8,811 bases of DNA from DASUSF01 sp036375275 (GTDB lineage: Bacteria; Pseudomonadota; Alphaproteobacteria; Geminicoccales; Geminicoccaceae), in the NCBI GenBank assembly GCA_036375275.1, contig DASUSF010000312.1:1-8811 (forward strand). Reading direction: 5' to 3'. How positions within the stretch are numbered: position 1 is the stretch's first letter; every line of letters starts with the position of its first letter. The position numbers and the translations under genes were made by a program. A model generated the notes under the pieces. That model was not told the origin of the DNA. It searched no databases and worked only from the letters and a program-made list of their open reading frames with translations. Of the stretch, positions 1-7,690 are shown in pieces.

Positions 1-1
1 G

Positions 2-130
2 GCCGGCATCCTCAGCAAGCAGGCGGCGGCGCGGGGCGGGTTCGGGCTGCCCATGCAGGGAGTCCAGCCCTCTTCGGCTGCCTTTGGCATCACCCTCACC
101 CGTCCCTCTCCCCCAAGGGAGAGGGCGTGA
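2..130 (+). CDS. Possible 3' end of an unidentified gene, cut by window edge
   Basis: One forward frame stays open from the left edge to a TGA at 128-130, giving about 42 residues. The first part (AGILSKQAAARGGFGLPMQG) looks like plausible protein. The last dozen residues (TLTRPSPPRERA) are what the palindromic repeat starting near position 93 encodes in this frame. If the gene is real, its reading frame has been extended into the repeat. It would converge on pgi, which fits the repeat sitting between two gene ends. I recognise no family. A reverse frame is also open over positions 1-90, so the coding assignment is weak. Confidence 0.25.
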   Translation, partial: AGILSKQAAARGGFGLPMQGVQPSSAAFGITLTRPSPPRERA

Positions 131-223
131 CGCGCCCCGACGCGCGACTGAGCGGGGACCGGTATGCAGACCCTCCCCCGGGGGAGAGGGTGCCGGACCG
201 GCTCGTCCGCCCAGGGGTGAGGG
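93..223. repeat. Nested palindromic intergenic repeat (REP-like)
   Basis: The outer arms are a perfect 9-bp inverted repeat: CCCTCACCC at 93-101 and GGGTGAGGG at 215-223. Inside lie two further hairpins. The first pairs CCCTCTCCC (104-112) with GGGAGAGGG (117-125) around a 4-nt CCAA loop. The second is built from ACCCTC (170-175) and GAGGGT (186-191) around a run of C followed by a run of G. I know this CCCTCTCCCC/GGGGAGAGGG type as a common dispersed intergenic element in GC-rich proteobacteria, but copy number cannot be judged from one window. It begins 4 nt past the pgi stop codon, so it would lie in the 3' end of that transcript. It has no T-run, so it may stabilise RNA rather than act as a classical terminator. 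Confidence 0.75.
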
Positions 224-226
224 AGG

Positions 227-1912
<1,686 letters not shown>

Positions 1913-1920
1913 GGGCTTTC

Positions 1921-3111
1921 TCACACTCCTTCGAGCGGCAGGCCGACGTAGTTCTCGGCGAGGGCCGTGGATGCGGCGCGGGACGTGACCAGGTAGTCCA
2001 GCTCGGCGAGCTGGATGCGGCGGGCGAACGCGTCCTCGTCCGGGAAGCGGTGCAGCAGCGAGGTCATCCACCAGGAGAAGCGCTGCACCTTCCAGACCCG
2101 GCGGAGGCAGGTGTCGCTGTAGGCGTCGAGGCCGGCGGTCCGGCCGGCGTCGAAGAAACCGATCAGGGCGTGGGCGAGGACCCGGACGTCGGCGGCGGCG
2201 AGATTCATCCCCTTGGCGCCGGTCGGCGGCACGATGTGCGCCGCGTCGCCGGCGAGGAACAGCCGGTGGTGGCGCATCGGCGAGGCGACGAAGCTGCGCA
2301 TCGCCGTCACGCCCTTCTGCAGCACCGGGCCGGTCTCGAGGGCGGCGGCGCCCTCGCCGAGGCGGCGGGCGAGCGCCGCCCAGATCCGCTCGTCCGGCCA
2401 GGCCTCCAGGTCCTCGTCCGGGGCACACTGGAGATAGAGCCGCGAAACCTCGGGGCTGCGCATGCTGAACAACGCGAAGCCGTCCTCGTGCCGGGCGTAG
2501 ATCAGCTCCTCGGAGATCGGGCGCGCCTGGGCGAGGATGCCGAGCCAGCCGAACGGGTATTCGCGCTCGAAGGCGCGGAGCCCCTGCTCAGCGATGCTCG
2601 GCCGGGCGATGCCCCGGAACCCGTCGCAGCCCGCGATCACGTCCGCGACCAGCTCCCGATCCGCGCCGTGCTCGCGGAACCGCACCCGCGGGCGCGCCGT
2701 CTCCAGGTCCTCGAGCGCCACCGCCTCGGCCTCAAAGCGGATCTCGCCGCCATGGGCGAGGCGCGCCGCGATCAGGTCCTTCACCACCTCGTGCTGGCCG
2801 TAGACCGTGATCGTCCGGCCGCCGGTGAGGGCCGGAAAGTCGATCCGGTGCCGCGCGCCCCCGAAGCTGAGCTCGATGCCGCCGTGGACCAGACCCTCCC
2901 GGTGCAGCCGCCCGGCGCAGCCGATCTGCTCGAGCAGCTCGACCGTGCCGTGCTCGAGGACGCCGGCCCGGATCCGGCTCTCGACGTAGGCCCGGTCGTG
3001 GCGCTCGAGGATCACGCTCTCGATCCCGGCCTGGTGCAGCAGGTGCCCGAGCAGCAGGCCCGCCGGCCCGGCGCCGATGATCGCGACCTGGGTTCTCGAG
3101 CTCACCGTCAT
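1921..3111 (-). CDS. pobA: 4-hydroxybenzoate 3-monooxygenase (FAD flavoprotein)
   Basis: This flavoprotein hydroxylates 4-hydroxybenzoate to protocatechuate using NAD(P)H and O2, feeding the beta-ketoadipate pathway. The 396 residues match the family length (about 394). In order one sees the FAD dinucleotide motif GAGPAG (13-18), the RIRAGVLE block (46-53), the DG motif CDGFRG (162-167) and the GD motif GDAAHIVPPTGAKG (288-301). Residues equivalent to the substrate-binding set of the Pseudomonas enzyme are present: Tyr205, Ser216, Arg218, Tyr226, Pro297 and Tyr388. This distinguishes it from generic FAD monooxygenases. The start at 3111 is supported by a GAGGGA ribosome site 4 nt upstream and by alignment. 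An in-frame ATG at 3165 would add 18 residues with no family counterpart. The cofactor-binding segment after strand 2 reads RHDRAY, unlike RQTPDY of the NADPH enzyme, so NADPH versus NADH use is open. No pobR-like regulator is adjacent. Confidence 0.96.
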   Translation of the reverse strand: MTVSSRTQVAIIGAGPAGLLLGHLLHQAGIESVILERHDRAYVESRIRAGVLEHGTVELLEQIGCAGRLHREGLVHGGIELSFGGARHRIDFPALTGGRTITVYGQHEVVKDLIAARLAHGGEIRFEAEAVALEDLETARPRVRFREHGADRELVADVIAGCDGFRGIARPSIAEQGLRAFEREYPFGWLGILAQARPISEELIYARHEDGFALFSMRSPEVSRLYLQCAPDEDLEAWPDERIWAALARRLGEGAAALETGPVLQKGVTAMRSFVASPMRHHRLFLAGDAAHIVPPTGAKGMNLAAADVRVLAHALIGFFDAGRTAGLDAYSDTCLRRVWKVQRFSWWMTSLLHRFPDEDAFARRIQLAELDYLVTSRAASTALAENYVGLPLEGV

Positions 3112-3238
3112 CCGGTCCCTCGGAGCAGCGGCTTCATCATGCCAAAGCGGAGGCGTGCCCGCCATGGCGATCGCTCGCCTCTTGCCAGCGCCGCACCTGC
3201 CGGCTCACAAGTGCCCGGATCATCGCTCGGAGAACACC
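3112..3238. other. Divergent intergenic region pobA / cinA
   Basis: These 127 bp must hold the 5' signals for both pobA and cinA. I see both ribosome binding sites: GAGGGA on the minus strand next to pobA, and CGGAGA ending 6 nt before the cinA ATG. I find no convincing -35/-10 pair and no clear operator palindrome. A TTGCCA at 3182-3187 could be a -35 for cinA, but no good -10 follows at the right distance. Confidence 0.5.
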
Positions 3239-4477
3239 ATGCGGGCTGAAGTGGTCGCCGTCGGCACCGAGCTGCTGCTCGGCCAGATCGTGGACACCAA
3301 CTCGTCCTGGATCGGCGAGCAGCTCGCGCTGGCCGGGATCGACTGCCATTTCCAGATCAAGGTCGGCGACAACCTCGGCCGCATCGTGGGCTCGATCCGG
3401 CTCGGACTCGAGCGGAGCGAGGCGGTGATCCTGTGCGGCGGCCTCGGCCCCACCCAGGACGACATCACGCGCGAAGCGATCGCCGAGGTGCTGGGCGTCC
3501 GGCTGGTCCGGGACGAGACCGTGGTCGAGCGCATCCGGGCGATGTTCGCGTCCCGGAACCGGCCCATGGCGCCGAGCAACCTCCGCCAGGCCGACGTGCC
3601 GGAAGGCGCCTCGCTGATCGAGCAGATGCCGGGCACCGCGCCGGGCCTGATCTGCCCGGTCGGGGAGAAGGTGATCTACGCGGTGCCGGGCGTCCCGCAC
3701 GAGATGCGGACCATGATGCAGGGCACGATCCTCCCGGACCTGCGGCGCCGGGCCGGCCTGCCGTCGGTGATCCGGAGCCGGGTGCTGCGCACCTGGGGCC
3801 AGACGGAGTCCGGTCTCGCCGACCTCCTGGCGGAGCGCATCCGGGAGCTCGACGCGCTCGGCAGCCCGACCCTCGCCTTCCAGGCCAGCGGGATCGAGGG
3901 GATCAAGGTCCGGATCACCGCCAAGGCCGCGGACGAGGCGGGCGCGCAGGCGATCCTGGACGAGGAGGAGGCCCGGCTCTGGCCGCTCATCGGCGCGTGG
4001 GTGTTCGGGCGCGACGAGCAGACCATGGAGGCGGTGGTGGTCGAGCGGCTGCGCGCCCGCGGCCTGACCCTCGGTCTGGTCGAGACGGTGAGCGGCGGGC
4101 TGCTGGCGTCCCGGCTGAGCGCGACCGGCGGCGCCGCCGACGTGCTCGCGGGAGCGTTCGTCGCCGGCAGAGCCGAGGCGCTGGAGCGCCTGCTCGATCT
4201 GACCGGCAGCAGCGAGGTTGCCGAAACCACGGTCGGCGCGATGGCCGAAGGGGCGCGGCGGTTGACCGGCGCCGACGTCGGCCTCGCCAGCGCCGGCCTG
4301 CTCGAGGCCGACGGGGCGACGGGCCGGCCCGCCGGCCTGGTCCTGCTCGGGGTCGCCATGCCGGACGGGACGCTGGTGCGCGAGGTCCGCCTCCCGGGCG
4401 ATCGGACCCGGATCCGCGAGTACGGCGTGATCAGCCTGCTCGACCTGCTTCGCCGGCGGCTCGACGAGATGGCGTGA
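3239..4477 (+). CDS. cinA: CinA family protein with intact N-terminal and degenerate C-terminal domain
   Basis: The 412 residues have the two-domain CinA layout. Residues 1 to about 170 form the molybdopterin-binding-like domain, with VGTELLLGQIVDTNS (8-22) and GGLGPTQDD (67-75); in characterised homologues this domain cleaves ADP-ribose-type pyrophosphates. A middle domain follows. The C-terminal part (about 265-412) corresponds to PncC, the nicotinamide mononucleotide deamidase. There the usual ESCTGG reads ETVSGG (282-287), the usual AYSxxAK segment reads AGRAEAL (309-315), and the TGIAGP loop reads SAGLLE (351-356). The catalytic Ser, Tyr and Lys therefore appear to be lost. The ATG at 3239 has a CGGAG site 6-7 nt upstream; the frame is open for 54 more codons upstream, but that stretch overlaps pobA and lacks family sequence. 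I am sure of the family. NMN deamidase activity is doubtful. Confidence 0.93.
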   Translation: MRAEVVAVGTELLLGQIVDTNSSWIGEQLALAGIDCHFQIKVGDNLGRIVGSIRLGLERSEAVILCGGLGPTQDDITREAIAEVLGVRLVRDETVVERIRAMFASRNRPMAPSNLRQADVPEGASLIEQMPGTAPGLICPVGEKVIYAVPGVPHEMRTMMQGTILPDLRRRAGLPSVIRSRVLRTWGQTESGLADLLAERIRELDALGSPTLAFQASGIEGIKVRITAKAADEAGAQAILDEEEARLWPLIGAWVFGRDEQTMEAVVVERLRARGLTLGLVETVSGGLLASRLSATGGAADVLAGAFVAGRAEALERLLDLTGSSEVAETTVGAMAEGARRLTGADVGLASAGLLEADGATGRPAGLVLLGVAMPDGTLVREVRLPGDRTRIREYGVISLLDLLRRRLDEMA

Positions 4478-4493
4478 GCGGCAGAGCGCCGCT
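4477..4493 (+). terminator. Weak hairpin after cinA, possible terminator
   Basis: AGCGGC (4477-4482) pairs with GCCGCT (4488-4493) around a 5-nt loop, immediately after the cinA stop and before the convergent SDR stop at 4517. There is no downstream T-run, so this is only a candidate transcript end for the 39-bp convergent junction. Confidence 0.25.
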
Positions 4494-4516
4494 GCTGGCT
4501 GAGGTGGCTTGAGGAA

Positions 4517-5335
4517 CTAGCCGGGCCAGCACTGCGCGCCGCCGTCGACCCGGAGCACCTGGCCGGAGACGAAGGCGCCGAGCGGACCGGTGAAGAACTC
4601 GACCACCCGGGCGACCTCGTCGACCGTCCCGACCCGCTCGAGCGTCCCTTCCTCGACCAGCCGCTCCGGGTCGACTTCGCGAGTGCCGAGGAAGCGGCCG
4701 GTCCGGGTCTCGCCGGGGGCGAGCGAGTTGACCTGGATGTCGTGCGGGCGGAGCTGGTCGGCGAGGCAGCGGGTGTAGTGGACCACGGCGGCCTTCGCGG
4801 TCGCATAGATCGCGCTGTGCCGGCGACCCTCGAACGCCGCGATCGAGCTCAGCGTCAGAACCCTGCCGCGCCGCCTCGGGATCATCCGGCGCGCGACCCG
4901 CTGGCAGACCAGGATGGTGGAGAGCAGGTTGCGGTCGAGCACCGAGCGGACGTCCTCGTCGCTGATCAGGACCGCATCGTTCGGGTCCGGCTTGCCGCCC
5001 CGCGCGGCGATGTCGCCGCCGGCGTTGTGCACCAGGATGTCGATCGGGCCGAGGTCGCGCTCGACCGCCTCGACCAGCCCGTCCACCTGGTCGGCCCGCG
5101 TGAGGTCGGCGAGCAGACGCAGCGTCCGGACCCCGTGCTCATGGGCGATCTCCTCCGCGGTCGCGGTCAGCGTCGTGCCTTCGCCGTACTCGCCGGGACC
5201 CGCCTCGCGCATGCCATGCACCCCGATCGCGCAGCCGAGCGCCGCGAGCCGCTCGGCGAAGGCCCGCCCGAGCCCGCGCCCCGCGCCGGTCACCAGCGCC
5301 ACCTGCCCCTCGAGCATCCGCTCCCCTGCCGCCAT
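4517..5335 (-). CDS. SDR family NAD(P)-dependent oxidoreductase
   Basis: This is a classical short-chain dehydrogenase/reductase of 272 residues with a Rossmann fold. It shows the cofactor motif TGAGRGLG (16-23), the adenine-binding Asp77 (ADLT), HNAG (103-106), and a complete catalytic tetrad by position: Asn136, Ser164, Tyr177 and Lys181 (YATAK). The C-terminal block FVSGQVLRVDGG is typical of FabG-like members. A Gly/Glu-rich insertion after strand 2 (about 40-56) resembles larger SDR subfamilies rather than FabG itself. The substrate cannot be told. The start at 5335 is backed by GGAGGGGGA about 5-9 nt upstream; Met7 is a possible alternative. It lies 28 nt after the DUF2795 gene on the same strand, so the two likely form an operon behind the possible EcfG-type promoter at 5609-5633. 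Confidence 0.9.
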   Translation of the reverse strand: MAAGERMLEGQVALVTGAGRGLGRAFAERLAALGCAIGVHGMREAGPGEYGEGTTLTATAEEIAHEHGVRTLRLLADLTRADQVDGLVEAVERDLGPIDILVHNAGGDIAARGGKPDPNDAVLISDEDVRSVLDRNLLSTILVCQRVARRMIPRRRGRVLTLSSIAAFEGRRHSAIYATAKAAVVHYTRCLADQLRPHDIQVNSLAPGETRTGRFLGTREVDPERLVEEGTLERVGTVDEVARVVEFFTGPLGAFVSGQVLRVDGGAQCWPG

Positions 5336-5363
5336 TGCCGTCCCCCTCCGTTTCTGACCGTCA

Positions 5364-5570
5364 TCACTCGACGTCGCCGACCCCCTTCTCCACGTCGGCG
5401 ACGTTCTGATACTCGCGCTCGGGAAGCCGGCCCAGGACCTCCAGCGTGGCCTGGTCCGCGCCCCGGCTGCGCGCGTGCTCCTCGAGCCGCTTCCGGCTCG
5501 CCGGGAAGCTCACTCCCTTGAGCGCCTTGGCGATCGCGATCGGCGACCGTCCGCCCGTGTTCTTCGCCAT
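5364..5570 (-). CDS. DUF2795 domain protein, 68 residues
   Basis: This small protein has a ribosome site GGGAGGAG ending 6 nt before its ATG, which fixes the start. The sequence pattern ALKGVSFPASRKRLEEHAR, then GAD, then LGRLPEREYQNVADV, matches my memory of the DUF2795 family (Pfam PF11387), a short alpha-helical domain of unknown function. It has no signal peptide, membrane segment or cysteine, and is highly charged, so it is presumably cytosolic. It is first in a leftward pair with the SDR gene and follows a possible EcfG-type promoter, which suggests induction in stress or stationary phase. The reading frame stays open far upstream into the glutamine synthetase-like gene, but that is antisense read-through in GC-rich DNA. 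The identity is likely. The function is unknown. Confidence 0.85.
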   Translation of the reverse strand: MAKNTGGRSPIAIAKALKGVSFPASRKRLEEHARSRGADQATLEVLGRLPEREYQNVADVEKGVGDVE

Positions 5571-5608
5571 GATCGGCTCCTCCCGTGTGCGTGTAGCTGC
5601 GGCCGGAC

Positions 5609-5633
5609 AACGCAGCCGCGGGGGTCCGGTTCG
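5609..5633 (-). promoter_or_regulatory. Possible EcfG-type (general stress) promoter of DUF2795-SDR
   Basis: On the minus strand CGAAC (5633-5629) is followed by exactly 16 nt and then CGTT (5612-5609). The alphaproteobacterial EcfG consensus is GGAAC-N16/17-CGTT, so there is one mismatch, in the first base. The -10 element lies about 38 nt upstream of the DUF2795 ATG, a normal distance. Support comes from a perfect copy with the same spacing upstream of the response regulator at 7202. Chance occurrence of a one-mismatch site is not negligible. Confidence 0.5.
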
Positions 5634-5718
5634 AGCGCCCGCGCGGCCATCATGCCGCACCGCGCGCGGCCGGCCTCCGCCCGGCCTCTCAAAGACCTGA
5701 GCGGGCGACGTTGCTATG

Positions 5719-5743
5719 CCCCGACCGGGGGGCCAGAATGGCC
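5719..5743 (+). promoter_or_regulatory. Two adjacent small palindromes before the glutamine synthetase-like gene
   Basis: CCCCG-AC-CGGGG (5719-5730) is followed directly by GGCCA-GAA-TGGCC (5731-5743), ending 22 nt before the ATG at 5766. They could be operator half-sites or a folded leader next to the ribosome site. In DNA this GC-rich such short palindromes arise by chance, so this is only a pointer. I see no convincing promoter for this gene elsewhere in the 195-bp divergent gap (5571-5765). Confidence 0.2.
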
Positions 5744-5765
5744 GGGGCGGCCGACGAGGGAGGCG

Positions 5766-7178
5766 ATGGACGGGATCACGGAGCTGCTGGAGCGGATCGA
5801 GCGGGACGGCGCGACGACCGTCGACCTCCGCTTTACCGACCTTGCCGGGCAGTGGCGTCGGCTCGGCTATCCGGCCAGCATGGTCGATGCGGCGCTGCTC
5901 GAGCACGGCGTGCTGTTCGACGGCTCGGCGATTGCCGGGTGGCGCGACGTCGCACACTCCGACATGCTGCTCAAGCCGGACCTGCCGAGCGCCGTCCTCG
6001 ATCCGTTCAGCGCCCAGCCGAGCCTGATCCTGATCTCGGACGTGGCGGAGCCGGGCACCGCGCTCGGCTACGAGCGCTGCCCGCGCTCGATCGCGCGGCG
6101 GGCGGAAGACCATCTGCGGCGCTCCCGGCTGGCCGCTGCGGCCCGGTTCGCCCACCAGGCCGAGTTCTTCGTCTTCGACGACGCCCGCTTCGCCGCGGGG
6201 CATTGCGGCGGCGCCTTCATCCGCCTCGACAGCGAGGAGTGCCCGGACAACGGCGCGACCCGCTACGAGGTCGGCAACCGCGGCCATCGTCCGGGCCCCT
6301 CCGGCGCCGCCCTGGCCGCGCCGCCGCTCGACCAGGGGGGTGATCTGCGCGCCGAGATGGCGGCGATGCTCGGGCAGATGGGTGTGGACGGCGCCCACCA
6401 CCACCACGACACGGCGTGGAGCCAGCACCAGCTGAGCACCGGGCCGGCGCCGCTCGCCCGGAGCGCCGACCGGATGCAGATCTACAAGCACGTCGTCCAC
6501 AGCGTCGCCGCGGCCTACGGCAAGACGGCGACCTTCATGCCCAAGCCGCTCGCCGGCCAGCCCGGCTCCGGCATGCAGATCCAGATCAGCCTGTGGCGGG
6601 ACGAGCAGCCGCTGTTCGCCGGCAACGGCTACGCCGACCTGTCCGACACCTGCCTGCACTTCATCGGCGGGATCCTCGCCCACGCCCGGGCCCTGAACGC
6701 GATTCTCAACCCGACCACGAACAGCTACCGCCGCCTGATCTCGGGCGGCGGCGCGCCCCGCCATCTCGCCTTCGCGGCCCTCAACCGCTCCGCCGGCGTC
6801 CGGTTGCCATTCGCGTCGCGCGCCGAAGACAAGCGGATCGAGATCCGGTTCGCCGACCCTTCGGCCAACCCCTACCTCGCCTTCGCGGCCCTGGTGATGG
6901 CCGGTCTCGACGGGGTCGAGCGCCAGCTCGATCCCGGCGAACCGATCGACCGCAACCTCTACGACCTGCCGCCCGAGGAGGCGGACGATCTGCCGACCAT
7001 GTGCCGGAATCTCGAGACCGCGCTCGCCGCGCTCGACCAGGATCGCGCCTTCCTGATCGACGGCGACGTGTTCACCGACGGCCTGATCGACGCCCTGATC
7101 TTCCAGCGGCGGAGCGAGATCGACGCGGTCGAGGCGGCGCCGCACCCGTTGGAGTTCCAGCTGTACTACTCGGTCTGA
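5766..7178 (+). CDS. Type I glutamine synthetase-like protein with altered active site
   Basis: The 470 residues align over their full length with enterobacterial GlnA, with only a one-residue shift around 160-215. Conserved parts include VDLRFTD (19-25), FDGS (51-54), EFFVFDD (133-139), GKTATFMPKP, NPTTNSYRRL, the Arg set (323, 341, 346, 357, 361), and NLYDLPPEE with Tyr399 at the adenylylation site (Tyr397 in E. coli). Active-site residues differ, however. Glu129 is Gln131, Glu220 is Gln222, His269 is Gln271, Glu327 is Gly329, Asn264 is Pro266, and the KGGYFPVPP loop with Tyr179 is SGAALAAPP. Glu212 becomes Asp215 or His214, depending on gap placement. Only Glu133 and Glu359 of the six metal ligands are clearly kept. 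Normal glutamine synthesis is therefore unlikely. It may be a regulatory pseudoenzyme, a partner subunit of true GlnA, or an enzyme with another substrate. The start is supported by GAGGGAGG just upstream. Confidence 0.88.
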   Translation: MDGITELLERIERDGATTVDLRFTDLAGQWRRLGYPASMVDAALLEHGVLFDGSAIAGWRDVAHSDMLLKPDLPSAVLDPFSAQPSLILISDVAEPGTALGYERCPRSIARRAEDHLRRSRLAAAARFAHQAEFFVFDDARFAAGHCGGAFIRLDSEECPDNGATRYEVGNRGHRPGPSGAALAAPPLDQGGDLRAEMAAMLGQMGVDGAHHHHDTAWSQHQLSTGPAPLARSADRMQIYKHVVHSVAAAYGKTATFMPKPLAGQPGSGMQIQISLWRDEQPLFAGNGYADLSDTCLHFIGGILAHARALNAILNPTTNSYRRLISGGGAPRHLAFAALNRSAGVRLPFASRAEDKRIEIRFADPSANPYLAFAALVMAGLDGVERQLDPGEPIDRNLYDLPPEEADDLPTMCRNLETALAALDQDRAFLIDGDVFTDGLIDALIFQRRSEIDAVEAAPHPLEFQLYYSV

Positions 7179-7201
7179 ACGGACGCCGATCGCGCGCAGG
7201 T

Positions 7202-7226
7202 GGAACCCACTGCGGGCCTTCACGTT
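7202..7226 (+). promoter_or_regulatory. Perfect EcfG-type general stress promoter of the response regulator
   Basis: GGAAC (7202-7206) is followed by exactly 16 nt and then CGTT (7223-7226), the full EcfG consensus of Alphaproteobacteria. It lies between the stop of the glutamine synthetase-like gene (7178) and the response regulator ATG (7256). It would give a start site near 7233 and a leader of roughly 23 nt. The match, spacing and location together make this the best-supported promoter in the window. Confidence 0.72.
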
Positions 7227-7255
7227 ACGTACCCGCTGACCATGGGGGCGACCGC

Positions 7256-7633
7256 ATGCATTCCACTTGTGATTCTGACCCGCCCCGGATCCTGATCGCC
7301 GAAGACATGATCATCGAGGCGCTGGCGGTCGAGGAGGCGGTGCGCGAGATCGGCGCCGCGCCGGTCGGGCCGGTCGCCCGGGCCGACGAGGTGGTCGAGG
7401 TCACCCGTCGCGAGCGGGTCGATGCTGCCGTCCTCGACGTCAACCTCGGTGGCGACCTGGTGTTCGGAGCGGCCGACGAACTGGTCCGGCGAGGCGTGCC
7501 GGTCCTTTTCGTGACCGGCTACGACCGGTCGCGCTTCCCTGACCGGTTCCGGCAGGCGCCATGGCTCAGCAAGCCGTACGTGCCGGAGAAACTGGAAGCC
7601 ATGCTTCTGGCCCTCCTTGCGGCAGGCCGCTGA
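7256..7633 (+). CDS. Single-domain response regulator (REC only)
   Basis: The 125 residues form one receiver domain with no output domain. The acidic pocket Glu16-Asp17 (ILIAED), phospho-acceptor Asp61 (AAVLDVNLGG), Thr87 (VLFVTGYD) and Lys106 (LSKPY) are all in place, so it should accept a phosphoryl group from a histidine kinase. The stretch VPVLFVTGYD resembles the PFxFATGYG signature of the FAT GUY stand-alone regulators, such as SdrG and MrrA, which act in the alphaproteobacterial general stress response by passing phosphate among kinases; membership is my inference. The perfect EcfG promoter just upstream suggests feedback within that response. The ATG at 7256 follows a GGGGGCG stretch that could serve as a weak ribosome site. 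No partner kinase lies in the window. Confidence 0.9.
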   Translation: MHSTCDSDPPRILIAEDMIIEALAVEEAVREIGAAPVGPVARADEVVEVTRRERVDAAVLDVNLGGDLVFGAADELVRRGVPVLFVTGYDRSRFPDRFRQAPWLSKPYVPEKLEAMLLALLAAGR

Positions 7634-7690
7634 GCACCGGGATCCCCGCGATCTGCCGCGTATCGAGCCTGGACTGGAACCTGCGCGAGG

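Noticed and set aside
104..191. Hairpins in the repeat read as a CRISPR array or an intrinsic terminator of pgi
   Set aside because: There are only two non-identical hairpins with no regular repeat-spacer pattern, and no T-run follows either stem.
1913..2428. Upstream extension of the pgi frame to 733 residues
   Set aside because: The added 172 residues are low-complexity Arg/Pro/Ala sequence overlapping pobA in another frame; Pgi homology begins at the ATG at 1912.
3077..3238. 54-residue N-terminal extension of CinA
   Set aside because: It overlaps the start of pobA on the other strand, has no family match, and a good ribosome site precedes the ATG at 3239.
4513..4540. GGAAC at 4513-4517 as a third EcfG-type site
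   Set aside because: No CGTT follows at 16-17 nt and it sits at a convergent junction with no downstream start codon in reach.
5698..5716. Possible sigma54 promoter (TTGCT) upstream of the glutamine synthetase-like gene
   Set aside because: The GC of TTGCT is not preceded by GG at the required 10-nt spacing; GC is found there instead, so the -24 element is missing.
5571..7223. Extension of the DUF2795 frame to about 619 residues, antisense to the glutamine synthetase-like gene
   Set aside because: The glutamine synthetase family match on the opposite strand is unambiguous, and a strong ribosome site marks the short DUF2795 start at 5570.
6416..7255. Long upstream extension of the response regulator frame into the glutamine synthetase-like gene
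   Set aside because: It lies in another frame of a clearly coding gene, and the receiver domain begins right after the ATG at 7256.
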